Source: Planctomycetota bacterium
GTDB lineage: Bacteria; Planctomycetota; UBA1135; GCA-002686595
Length of the DNA: 38,052 bases
Assembly: GCA_029259655.1 (NCBI GenBank)
Contig: JAJDET010000184.1
Coordinates: 1-38,052 of the forward strand
Direction: 5' to 3'
The notes beneath the pieces are model-generated. The model saw only the letters and a program-made list of their open reading frames with translations, had not been told where the DNA came from and searched no databases. Numbering within the stretch: position 1 is the stretch's first letter; each line of letters starts with the position of its first letter. The translations under genes were made by a program, and so were the position numbers. Below are positions 23,819 through 32,022 of this stretch, piece by piece.

Positions 23819-25255
23819 ATGATGTTCCTGAAGAGCGCGATTCTCACCGCGGCCGCGGTCATTCCCTTTCTCACCGAGCGCCAGAGCGGCCACTCCGAGA
23901 ACTGGGTCCTGAGCGACGGGGACGTCCTCTCGGGCCGGATCGAAGTGGACTACCTCTCGGTGCCGGCCGGTGTCACGGCTCGGTACGAAGGTGACACGGA
24001 GATCGTCGCGGACCATGCCGTGCTCATCGCGGGCGAGCTCCTGGCCATGGAGGGCTGGGGAGACGACGGCGAGGGCTTCAGCATCGAGATCTCCGCCTTC
24101 GAGAGGATCGAGGTCGACGGGACCGTCGCTGCCGGTGATGGTCGCGATCGCCCCCGGACACTGGAGTTCAAGGGCATCGCGGGCGGTGCCGGTGGCACGG
24201 TGACGCTGGGCGCTCCAGTTGTGTTCGTCGACGGTTTCGTGCGCGGCGGCGAGGGAGGCCGCGGCGGCTACGGCGCGACGGGCGGCCCGGGCGGCGAGAC
24301 CGTCGGTTTCGGGTCCGTCGTCACGAACGATGCCACGGGGGTGAGTGGGTTCTACGCGGGCAAGGGCGGTCCCGGCGGCTCGTCGCGCGACGGAGACCAC
24401 GATGGACACCGCGGTGACGGAGGACGCGGCGGAAAGGGAGGGGACGCGATCGCTTGCGCGGGGACGTTCGCCGAGTTCGCCGCGATGCGCTGGGGGCTGG
24501 CGTTCGACTTCGACCGGGGACGTGAGATGGACGGACTCCTCGCGAGCGCCGAGCAGCCGGAGAAGGCGGCGCCTGCGCTCCTCGCCTCGCTGTTCCTCGA
24601 CGATGGGGAAGATGGAGACAACGGTGAGGCCGGAACGGATGCGATACCGGACCCCCAGCCCGCCATGCCCAAGGGGAAGCCGTGCGCCAACGGAGCGCAC
24701 GGAGCCGCGGGTGCCAACGCCTTCGGCGGTCCGGGCGGGGACGGGGGCGATGGTGGAAACGCGGTCCCCTGCCTCGAGTGCTTGTTCGATGACGGAGGAG
24801 CTGGAGGAGGCGGGGGCCTTGGCGGGCTCGCTTTCGGTGGCGATGGAGGCGACGGCGGCGACGGCGGCGACTGCTGCACCCCGCCCAACACCGGCGAGGG
24901 TGGCGAAGGCGGCGACGGCGGTCGAGGTGGTGGAGCCAAGGGCGGTGCCGGTGGTCGGGGCGGCGATGGAGGCATTGGACTCAGCCAAGGCGGGGACGGC
25001 GGCGACGGTGCCGATTCCGGCGCCGCCTTCGGGGGCATGGGAGGCAACGCGGGGAGCGGTGGAGCCGGGTGCCCCGGTGGGGCCGCCGCTGGCACTGCAG
25101 GTGACGGCGGACGCACGATCTTCTCCGCCGGAGGACGAGGCGGAGCGGGAGGCGACGGAATCGATCAAGGTGATCCCGGCGCGGACGGAACCACGGGGCC
25201 CCGGACGGAGGGGGACCCTGGAGGGGACGGTTCTCCGGGAGGGGAGTGCTGCTGA
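23819..25255 (+). CDS. secreted glycine-rich repeat protein
   Basis: A 478-residue protein starting at paired ATGs (23819/23822) behind CCAGGAGAAC. The N-terminus MMFLKSAILTAAAVIPFL is a signal peptide. Residues about 25-125 are a beta-rich domain (VLSDGDVLSGRIEVDYLSVPAG, DHAVLIAGELLAMEG, FERIEVDGTVAAGDG). From about 125 to the end the sequence is dominated by GGxGGxGG, GGDGGDGG and GGRGGxG runs, interrupted by a cysteine-bearing helix-like insert (about 215-270) and by pairs such as CLEC, CC and a final CC. Such Gly-x-x arrays can form polyglycine-II bundles or Ca-binding rolls, and resemble in composition mycobacterial PGRS proteins and snow-flea antifreeze proteins. No function can be assigned. 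An exact GGCGACGGC-type DNA repeat lies at about 24848-24870. A strong hairpin follows the stop. Confidence 0.8.
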   Translation: MMFLKSAILTAAAVIPFLTERQSGHSENWVLSDGDVLSGRIEVDYLSVPAGVTARYEGDTEIVADHAVLIAGELLAMEGWGDDGEGFSIEISAFERIEVDGTVAAGDGRDRPRTLEFKGIAGGAGGTVTLGAPVVFVDGFVRGGEGGRGGYGATGGPGGETVGFGSVVTNDATGVSGFYAGKGGPGGSSRDGDHDGHRGDGGRGGKGGDAIACAGTFAEFAAMRWGLAFDFDRGREMDGLLASAEQPEKAAPALLASLFLDDGEDGDNGEAGTDAIPDPQPAMPKGKPCANGAHGAAGANAFGGPGGDGGDGGNAVPCLECLFDDGGAGGGGGLGGLAFGGDGGDGGDGGDCCTPPNTGEGGEGGDGGRGGGAKGGAGGRGGDGGIGLSQGGDGGDGADSGAAFGGMGGNAGSGGAGCPGGAAAGTAGDGGRTIFSAGGRGGAGGDGIDQGDPGADGTTGPRTEGDPGGDGSPGGECC

Positions 25256-25299
25256 TCGCGACGTTTGACGCCCCGCGAACCTGAACCCCTTGTTGTAGC

Positions 25300-25340
25300 C
25301 GGCGGCGGAGAGAGCTGTTCCTCCAGCTCCTCCGCCGCCG
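25300..25340 (+). terminator. terminator-like hairpin after glycine-rich gene
   Basis: CGGCGGCGGAG (25300-25310) pairs with CTCCGCCGCCG (25330-25340), and GAGCTG (25312-25317) pairs with CAGCTC (25324-25329) around a TTCCTC loop. That gives 17 base pairs with a single bulged A. It starts 45 bp after the stop at 25255. No T-tract follows, so termination is inferred from position and stability. Confidence 0.55.
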
Positions 25341-25504
25341 CGTGCATTCCGGCACTCGCGGTCCTTTCGACCGGATCTGCGAAACGAATGGAGCCGCTGG
25401 GCAGCCTCAGGGCCATTCGCTGACACGCAACCGGCACGGGAGTTTCGCGTCAGAACGCCGCAGGTCCCATCCCCGGACATCGCACCACGGAAAGGGCACG
25501 ACCG

Positions 25505-28500
25505 ATGAAATCCACGCACTCCTTCGGGGGCACGTCTGAGCTCGTCCGCCGCTCACTCACTCTTCTCGCCGCGACCGGGCTCGGCTCACTCGGCACGGCG
25601 CAATCCGTAGATCGCCCGATCGACCTCGACCCGCCGCTCCCCAACTACAAGTCGAACACCTTCGGGAATCCGGGCGGCAGCCCGACCGAAGCGGCTCTGA
25701 ACCAGTACGGCCTCACGGCGGGCGACCTGAACGGCGACGACGTGCCCGACCTGGTGTTCAACAACGGGGTCGCGTTCTGTCGCGTCTACTTCCTGAAGGA
25801 GGACCCTTCCACGCCGACGGGCCTCGCCGTCGACGGGCACTGGGACATCCATGACTACGGGAACTGGCCCACGGCTGCGCCCACGTGCGCGACTACCGGT
25901 CAGGACGCCCGCTTCCTCTCGATCTCGAGGGGCGGGTTCGACCAGTCAGTCGTCTACGACATCGATCTGGACGGCGTCAACGAGCTCATCTACTTGGAGC
26001 ACGCCGATGATCCGGGGGGGCGTGGGGACGTGCATCTCCAGGTCTGGGAGTTCGACCCGAACAACCTGCCCGGCGAGTTCGACATGATCGCCCAGAACCA
26101 CGGCATCCCGTCCCCGGTGCAGGACATGGGGCAGGGCGACTACTTCGCCGCCTCCTGTGGTCTGAGGAAGGACGGCGAGACGATCCAGATGCGCATCGTC
26201 AACGTCCGTGGGCGCGCCATGCCCCAGGACATCCTGGTGTGGACGAACTTCGCCCCGTCCACGCGCGCGGTTCGCGTCTATCGATACGACTCCGACGTGG
26301 GTGGATCTCCGTTGCTCATGGAGCTCTTCACGCACCAGACCGAGGACGAGGACGCGTTTCCTAACTGGGGAGTGACCGCCTGGGAAGGCAATCCGGGACA
26401 CAACTGGCGTGCGAAGGACATCGACCTCGACGGGATGGAAGAGCTCCTCGGCGTTCACATCGTCGACTTCGACACCGTCACGATGCTGCCCAAGGTGAAG
26501 TGGGGCATGGTCTTCGACAAGATCGACGTCGAGGACGACCCCACCCTCAATGTCGTCGACGACAACCACCCCGACAGCGTGCAGGGTGTGGACTTCATGA
26601 GCACGTACCTCGCTGACGACGGGGATCCGACGCGGGAGATCCCGGCGCCCGGGATGGAGGTGCTCGTGGCGGCTCAGAAGTCGGGCGACCCGCACCCGGA
26701 TCCCTCCGGTCCCTGGCTCTACCGCGCCCTTCTCGGGCACAGCCTCGAGCCGGATCCGCCTGCACCGGGGATCCCGACGCTGACGCCTCGGGAGTGGCCG
26801 ATCCGACTGCTCAACGTGGCGCAGACGAGCGACGGGGAGTCCTACCAATACGCGTCGAACAACATGACGGGATGGGTTCAACCCGATTCGATGTTGAGCC
26901 TGTGGGACGCGTTCGCCGCCGCCATCCAGCCGCCCGGTCCGCCCGAGTCGGAGACCATCGGGTCCCAGACCGTCTTGCCCGCCAACCTCGTGGCGGATAG
27001 CGAAGGGCTCGAGCTCCTGGTCGAGACGAAGTTCAATCTCGAGGGTATCCAGGACCCGTGCGACGGGGACGACCTGAAGAAGGCGTACTACATGTTCGAC
27101 TCGTCTCCCCAACTGCGGATCCTCGATTGGGGCACGGACGTCGAGAGCGATCGCTTCCCTGAGTTCAGGGAGACCTTCCTGATCGACTTCCTCGGAGAAC
27201 GCGACCAGATCGAGCTCGCGAGCCTCACGCACACGGATTGCCCGCAGGTGGACAAGTTCGGCAATCCGGTCCCGCCGCCTGCACACGCGGTCTTCAGTTG
27301 GGGCGGCAATTGCAGCGCCCCGCGCACCTACTGCCCCGAGGACGTCTACTTCATCGAACGCGTCCTCGGTCCGGGAACCGACCTCCTCCTCAACCAGGCC
27401 ACGACCGCGGCCGACATGCGTGGCGATTCCCGCGAAGAGCTCCTGATGACGCGGCTCCTCAATCAGGGGAATCCCAATCTCTTCCCGAACTCCGAAGTCG
27501 TTCTCGCCTGGGACGCCACGCCCGCCAACCGGCCCGAGCCGAGCCCCTTCGAGTTCGTCGACTACCGGCGGCGCTCGACCAGGGGCTTCGATCCGATGGA
27601 CTACGACTCGCTGAACGGTCTGCGGTTCGTGCAGAGCCACTTGCCCGTAGGTGAAGTCGGCGTCTCGTACGGTTTCGAACAAGACCCGGTCTTCACCAAT
27701 GGGCTACCCGGGGGAGCGACGCACTGTGCGGTCCTCGTCGCCGAGGGCGGCGACCCCGGAACCATCGGCTACTCGATCCAGAGCCTGACGCCCGTGTCGG
27801 CGCTGCCGGACGGGCTCTCGTTGTCGAAGCCGCTGGGACTGCCCGAAGCCTACGACGGCGCCCTGTGCATCCTGGGGACCCCCCTCGAAGAGGGGACCTT
27901 CCCGATCAAGGTGCAGGTCACGGACTCGGTAGGGAACCAGCACACGCAGGTCTTCTGGCTCACGATCGAGCCCAGCGGAGGAGGCGTTCCCGGCAACGGC
28001 CCGAACCCCTTCGTTCGCTCCGTGACCTTCGGAGCTCCGTTCCTCGCCGCCAACACCCCGACCACGCTCCAGGTCACCGCGCTCGTGCAGGACGCGGACG
28101 GCGACGTCGACCGAGTCGAGGTCTTCGGGGAGACCGGTGGAGCGCTCCTCTCCCTGACCCAGGTCACCGCTACCCGATGGTGCGGGAATCTGGTCGTTCC
28201 GGCGATGGCTGCCGGCACCGCGACCCATTTCCGGGTCCGTGCCACCGACGACGAAGAACACGTCAGCCCGATGTGGCCCTACATGGAGATCCGTGGTGGC
28301 GACGGTGTCGCCCCTGCCGACTTCGTCGCCGTCGATACGACCGGGCAGAGCGCCTCGGTCACACCGACCATCTCCCACGTCCAGTTCACCCCCAACGACA
28401 TCCCGGCCGCCGAGGTGTCGAAGGAGACCGGCCAGCAGTCCATGACCGTCTTCGTGGGCGACACGCACGGCTTGCCGGTCGAGCGAATCGAGCTGGTCGT

Positions 28501-28723
28501 CGGGCACGGGCTGATCGACGACGAGCAACGCTACTCGCGCTCGGTGAAGCCGACCGCTCCGATGGCGAGCTCCTATTCCCTCGTCTTCGACACCGCGGCG
28601 TTCCCGCCGATCGGCCAGTTCGGCTGGGGCAGCTACCCGGTGAACGTCCGCATCACGGTGAAGGACCCGGTCACCGGAGCCGAGCACGAGAGCGATTGGT
28701 GGCCCCAGCTCGTGGCTCACTGA
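25505..28723 (+). CDS. large secreted FG-GAP/Ig-like protein
   Basis: A 1072-residue protein starting at the ATG at 25505 behind GGAAAGGG. Residues 1-34 are a long signal peptide (RRSLTLLAATGLGSLGTAQS). The first two thirds contain FG-GAP/VCBS calcium loops: AGDLNGDDVPDLVFNNG, YDIDLDGVNELIYLEH, KDIDLDGMEELLGVHI, spread over long blades. Around residues 760-830 there is a cadherin/putative-Ig-type module (LPDGLSLSKPLGLPEAYDGALCILGTPLEEGTFPIKVQVTDSVGNQ), a fold common in extracellular proteins. Two further beta domains follow (about 840-940 with LQVTALVQDADGDVDRVEVFGE, and about 960-1070). No enzyme motif was seen. Its role is probably adhesion or matrix binding at the cell surface. Codon use resembles the neighbours. 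Repeat A copy 3 begins 35 bp after the stop. Confidence 0.85.
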   Translation: MKSTHSFGGTSELVRRSLTLLAATGLGSLGTAQSVDRPIDLDPPLPNYKSNTFGNPGGSPTEAALNQYGLTAGDLNGDDVPDLVFNNGVAFCRVYFLKEDPSTPTGLAVDGHWDIHDYGNWPTAAPTCATTGQDARFLSISRGGFDQSVVYDIDLDGVNELIYLEHADDPGGRGDVHLQVWEFDPNNLPGEFDMIAQNHGIPSPVQDMGQGDYFAASCGLRKDGETIQMRIVNVRGRAMPQDILVWTNFAPSTRAVRVYRYDSDVGGSPLLMELFTHQTEDEDAFPNWGVTAWEGNPGHNWRAKDIDLDGMEELLGVHIVDFDTVTMLPKVKWGMVFDKIDVEDDPTLNVVDDNHPDSVQGVDFMSTYLADDGDPTREIPAPGMEVLVAAQKSGDPHPDPSGPWLYRALLGHSLEPDPPAPGIPTLTPREWPIRLLNVAQTSDGESYQYASNNMTGWVQPDSMLSLWDAFAAAIQPPGPPESETIGSQTVLPANLVADSEGLELLVETKFNLEGIQDPCDGDDLKKAYYMFDSSPQLRILDWGTDVESDRFPEFRETFLIDFLGERDQIELASLTHTDCPQVDKFGNPVPPPAHAVFSWGGNCSAPRTYCPEDVYFIERVLGPGTDLLLNQATTAADMRGDSREELLMTRLLNQGNPNLFPNSEVVLAWDATPANRPEPSPFEFVDYRRRSTRGFDPMDYDSLNGLRFVQSHLPVGEVGVSYGFEQDPVFTNGLPGGATHCAVLVAEGGDPGTIGYSIQSLTPVSALPDGLSLSKPLGLPEAYDGALCILGTPLEEGTFPIKVQVTDSVGNQHTQVFWLTIEPSGGGVPGNGPNPFVRSVTFGAPFLAANTPTTLQVTALVQDADGDVDRVEVFGETGGALLSLTQVTATRWCGNLVVPAMAAGTATHFRVRATDDEEHVSPMWPYMEIRGGDGVAPADFVAVDTTGQSASVTPTISHVQFTPNDIPAAEVSKETGQQSMTVFVGDTHGLPVERIELVVGHGLIDDEQRYSRSVKPTAPMASSYSLVFDTAAFPPIGQFGWGSYPVNVRITVKDPVTGAEHESDWWPQLVAH

Positions 28724-28757
28724 TGCGCTCGTTCCGTCGGAGCGGGAGTCGGAGCTC

Positions 28758-28810
28758 GTGGGGTCCGTAGAGTCGGCCCAACTCCAGGTGACGCGGATCA
28801 CAAGGCTTCG
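28758..28810. repeat. dispersed repeat A, partial copy
   Basis: GTGGGGTCCGTAGAGTCGGC, CCAACTCCAGGTGACGCGGA and TCACAAGG align with 7826-7874 (GTGGGGTGCGGAAGCTCGGC, CGAACCACAGGTGACGCCGA, TCACACGG). The right half of the element (GCCGACAATGG) is missing. Confidence 0.5.
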
Positions 28811-28857
28811 CGAGCGCTGACACTACAGGGGACAGGAGACCCGGGCGATCAGGCGCC

Positions 28858-28936
28858 ATGTCCACCTATGCCCATGGGGTGGACATGAGGGGACGGACGA
28901 CCTCGCAGGCCAACGACAACGGGGGGCTTCGGGGTC
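28858..28936. repeat. dispersed repeat B, copy 2, with perfect hairpin
   Basis: It matches 6433-6508. ATGTCCACC (28858-28866) pairs perfectly with GGTGGACAT (28878-28886) across an 11-nt loop. The following CATGAGGGGACGGACGACCT and AACGACAACGGG blocks are shared by both copies. The element lies about 110 bp upstream of the second TPR-CHAT gene. Confidence 0.65.
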
Positions 28937-29046
28937 CGGCTGGACGGCTCTCCATATATAGGGAAGGGGCCCGGCCTCCTGGGCCTCGAGGAGGGGGGTC
29001 CGAGGCCGTCCCCAGGCCGGGGCTAGAATGCCCTCGGACGCCCGCC

Positions 29047-31410
29047 ATGCTCGCCACGATCGCCCCGCTGCTGCTCGCCTGGCAGGAGTCCCAAACTCCG
29101 GCTTCCGGAGCCGAGGCCCATGGCGTGGCCGAAGAACACGAGCATGTCCTCGCGGCGGCTCGGGCTGCGCTCGAACGCGCGACGGTGGCGCAAGAGGCGG
29201 GCGACCAGGCGACGGCACGCACCCAGGTCGAGCTCGTCGTGGAGTTGCTCGCTCCGCTTCCGCTCGGCGAAGGGCACGACGAGACGGCGCGGGTCCTTTG
29301 GCGAGTAGGGGAGTTGGCATACAACTCGCGAAACATCGCCTGCGCGCGCGAGGCATGGAGCAGAGTCCTCGACCATCGCGAGCGAACACTTTCAGCGAAT
29401 CACGCCGACGTTCTCAGGGTTCAGGGAAACCTCGCCGTCACGATGGCGGACATGGGCGACCTCGCAGGCGCCCGCGCGCTCGAAGAGGCGGCTCTCGCGC
29501 TCTACGAGCGGACGCTGCCCGAGGGCGATTTACTGCAGCTGTATGCCCGTCGGAACTTGGCTCGCACGATGGAGAAGATGGGCGACTTTCCAAGTGCCCG
29601 CGAGCTTGGGGAAGCCGTGCTCGCAACCTACGAGCGGATCCTGCCCGAGGACCACACCAACCTGCTCGACGCCCGGGAGAGTCTTGCCATCACGATGTGG
29701 GCCATGGGGGACCTTGCAGGTGCCAGTGCGCACGGTCTCGATCTCGCACGCGGCATGCTCCGTCATGTGGAAGCCGCGTCCCTCCTCTCTTCACGAGGGG
29801 CGCGAGCGGCTACGGCGTCCCAGGTCCGTCGCCATTCGCTAGTCCGGTTCTTGACCCGTCCGCAAGGGAACGAGGCACCAGCGCAAATCCGTTTCGATCT
29901 CGCAGAATCGCTGCGGGCAATCTCCAACGTCTCCAGCGGAGCGAGGGACGGCGACTCGCGCCGTATGGAGCTCATGGGTGTGCGCGCGCGGCTCAACGAC
30001 CTCGTCAGCGGGGGACCGGCAGACGCCCAGACACCAGAGGATTTCGCTGCCGAGATCGCACGACTGACGTTAGACCGCGATCGAATCGAGGGGGAGGTTC
30101 GCAGCGAGGTCGCGTCCGAGGGCGGCTTCTCCGGCGCAATTCGAGCCCCGGAAGTGGCGCAAGCGCTCGACGACGGTGCAGTCGCCATCGGGTTCTTGCG
30201 CCAGGAGACCCTCGCTCCTCGGTGGGGCGGCGTGCTCATCGCACACGTGCTGTTTCCCGACGGTTCTCTTCTTGAACTCGAGCTCTGTGAGGCCGGGGGG
30301 CTCGAGGAATCGGTACGCGACTGGCGGTCCGCGCTGGGCAAACCGATCGAGCGAGGTCTCGGTCTCGAGGACGGTGTCGACCGAGAGCGCGAAACGGGAC
30401 GGGCACTGGTTGAGCGATTCCTCGATCCTTTGTTCGAAGCAGTCGGTGAAGAGACGAAGACGCTCCACATCTGTCTCGACGACTTCCTGCATTTGGTGCC
30501 GATCGATGCGCTGCCGATTGGTGACGAGCGCGTGGGCGACCGCTACGAGATCGTCAACGAGGTCTCGTTTGCGCGGCTGCTCTCGAATCGCTCGCCCCCA
30601 GCAGGAGACCCCGAGCTTCTCGCGATAGGCGGAGCGAAGTTCGACGCAGAGGTCGCAGGAGCGAGAACCTCGACTCCTCCATCTGTCGTGGCCGGAATGA
30701 AGAGCGGAGATCGCAGCGCACGACTCGACACCTTCGCGCCGCTCCTCCAGGCACGCTTCGAAGTAGAGAGCGTGTGGGCGCTCTTCGACGAAGAGTTCGA
30801 GGGCGGAGCGATCCTCGTGACCAGGGAGAAGGCTACGAAGGCCGCGTTCCACGACTTCGCCCCCGGCAAGCGCTACATTCACGTCGCGACCCACGGCTGG
30901 TTCGCGCCGGAGACGATCAAGTCGACGCTCGACCCTGAGCCTGACGCCGACCGCCTCTGGTCTCCTACAGGAGCCCGCGAGACCGTTACCGGCCTCGCCC
31001 CCCTTACGCTCTGCGGCCTGGCCTTCGCCGGTGCGAACCACGGTCGCGATTCCCTCGGCCGCGTGTCCGGCATCCTGACCGCCGAGGACCTCGCCGGGAT
31101 CGATCTCTCCGCTTGCGAGCTGGCCGTCCTGTCCGCCTGCGAGACGAACGTCGGCATCCGCCGCGCGGGGCAGGGGATCCAGTCGCTGCAGACCGCGCTG
31201 CACGCGGCCGGCGCGCGCACGGCGATCACGAGCCTGTGGAAAGTCGACGACGCCGCGACGCGCAAGCTGATGGAGCGCTTCTACACCTATCTCTGGGTGG
31301 AGGAGATGGGCAAGGCCGACGCGCTGTGGAAGGCGAAGTGCGACCTGCGCGCGGAGGGCCACCCGGTGCGGGACTGGGCCGCGTGGGTGCTGAGTGGGGA
31401 TCCGGAGTAA
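29047..31410 (+). CDS. TPR-CHAT caspase-like protease
   Basis: A 787-residue protein from the ATG at 29047 (MLATIAPLLLAWQ). The open extension further upstream lies in repeat B and is not protein-like. The short hydrophobic N-terminus may be a weak signal peptide. Residues about 90-250 are TPRs with the unit MGDLAGARALEEAALALYERTLPE, repeated at roughly 42-residue spacing. Residues about 400-787 are a complete CHAT domain: VAIGFLRQETL, LHICLDDFLHLVPIDALPIGD, YIHVATHGWFAPE with catalytic His616, LAVLSACETNVG with Cys698, then QGIQSLQTALHAAGARTAITSLWKVDDAATRKLMERFY. This is the canonical TPR-CHAT layout. CHAT proteases are caspase/separase relatives found in defence, signalling and cell-death-like pathways. 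Unlike the protease at 19019 there is no C-terminal membrane helix. A GrpB-like gene starts 6 nt after the stop. Confidence 0.92.
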   Translation: MLATIAPLLLAWQESQTPASGAEAHGVAEEHEHVLAAARAALERATVAQEAGDQATARTQVELVVELLAPLPLGEGHDETARVLWRVGELAYNSRNIACAREAWSRVLDHRERTLSANHADVLRVQGNLAVTMADMGDLAGARALEEAALALYERTLPEGDLLQLYARRNLARTMEKMGDFPSARELGEAVLATYERILPEDHTNLLDARESLAITMWAMGDLAGASAHGLDLARGMLRHVEAASLLSSRGARAATASQVRRHSLVRFLTRPQGNEAPAQIRFDLAESLRAISNVSSGARDGDSRRMELMGVRARLNDLVSGGPADAQTPEDFAAEIARLTLDRDRIEGEVRSEVASEGGFSGAIRAPEVAQALDDGAVAIGFLRQETLAPRWGGVLIAHVLFPDGSLLELELCEAGGLEESVRDWRSALGKPIERGLGLEDGVDRERETGRALVERFLDPLFEAVGEETKTLHICLDDFLHLVPIDALPIGDERVGDRYEIVNEVSFARLLSNRSPPAGDPELLAIGGAKFDAEVAGARTSTPPSVVAGMKSGDRSARLDTFAPLLQARFEVESVWALFDEEFEGGAILVTREKATKAAFHDFAPGKRYIHVATHGWFAPETIKSTLDPEPDADRLWSPTGARETVTGLAPLTLCGLAFAGANHGRDSLGRVSGILTAEDLAGIDLSACELAVLSACETNVGIRRAGQGIQSLQTALHAAGARTAITSLWKVDDAATRKLMERFYTYLWVEEMGKADALWKAKCDLRAEGHPVRDWAAWVLSGDPE

Positions 31411-31416
31411 TCTCGC

Positions 31417-31911
31417 GTGGAGACCGTGCACTTCTCATCCTCTCCCGAGCTCTTCGTTCTGGCCCAGGAGTCCTTCGAGAACCTGACCTCGGAGCTCTCG
31501 CCGCTGCTACCGGCAGCGCAATTCGAGCACGTGGGAAGCACTGCGACACCCGGCTGTCTGACCAAAGGGGATCTCGACGTTCAAGCTCGTGTTCGCCCCG
31601 CCGATTTCCAGCAGGGAAGAGAGGTTCTTGCAGCACGCTATGAAGCCAATCCAGGCGGCTTCTCATCCGCGCATTCCGCGTCGTTCAAAGACGACCATGC
31701 CCGCCCCCCTCTGGGAATCCACATTACCGTCGTCGGCTGTGGGGACGACTTCCAGTGGAAGAACCGCGAGTTGCTGCTGGCGCACGCCAACCTCCGCTCC
31801 GAGTACGACGCTCTCAAGCGCGCCTTCGAAGGCAAGTCGATGGACGCGTACCGAGACGCGAAGCACACCTTCTTCCAGCGGCTGAGCGAAATGCCCGAGT
31901 ATCGCTCGTAG
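31417..31911 (+). CDS. GrpB-family (UPF0157) nucleotidyltransferase-like protein
   Basis: A 164-residue protein starting at the GTG at 31417, with GGAG 10 nt upstream inside the end of the CHAT gene. Family signatures are an FEHVGSTATPGCLTKGDLDV block at about 36-55, corresponding to the GST-V-PGL-AK-xIDI motif of GrpB proteins, in which Gly-Ser and the acidic residues match the nucleotidyltransferase active-site pattern. GIHITVVGCGDDFQWKN corresponds to the later HL-V strand, and AYRDAKHTFFQRL to the C-terminal helix. Length is normal for the family, whose members are cytoplasmic and poorly characterised. The position 6 nt after a TPR-CHAT protease suggests one transcript and possibly a shared function. 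Confidence 0.82.
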   Translation: METVHFSSSPELFVLAQESFENLTSELSPLLPAAQFEHVGSTATPGCLTKGDLDVQARVRPADFQQGREVLAARYEANPGGFSSAHSASFKDDHARPPLGIHITVVGCGDDFQWKNRELLLAHANLRSEYDALKRAFEGKSMDAYRDAKHTFFQRLSEMPEYRS

Positions 31912-31927
31912 AGGTAGGGCGAGCAGG

Positions 31928-31990
31928 AAACTGCAGTTTGTCCCGCTCGGGCTTCCGAGGGCTGCTAGCGTCGAGAGTTCCGCTCTCGAC
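31928..31990. terminator. palindrome and hairpin between GrpB and beta-helix genes
   Basis: AAACTGCAGTTT (31928-31939) is a perfect 12-bp palindrome. GTCGAGAG (31970-31977) pairs perfectly with CTCTCGAC (31983-31990) around TTCCG. The hairpin could end the CHAT-GrpB transcript or act on the next gene, whose ATG is 33 nt further on. No T-tract was seen. Confidence 0.35.
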
Positions 31991-32022
31991 GAGAGCCCAC
32001 ACATATCCCCCGAGGAATCACC

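Larger units (their letters stand above)
28724..29046. other. 323-bp intergenic region with two repeat families
   Basis: It carries a partial repeat A (28758-28810), repeat B copy 2 with a perfect 9-bp hairpin (28858-28936), and a CCTCCT/AGGAGG inverted repeat at 28975-28994. A TAGAAT -10-like box lies at 29024-29029, 17 nt before the next ATG, and a short AT-rich patch TATATA near 28954. No gene was seen. Confidence 0.5.

Noticed and set aside
23453-25519. A 688-codon reverse frame opposite the glycine-rich gene
   Set aside because: It is low-complexity Ala/Ser/Val composition mirrored from the GGxGGx repeats; the forward gene has a ribosome-binding site and signal peptide.
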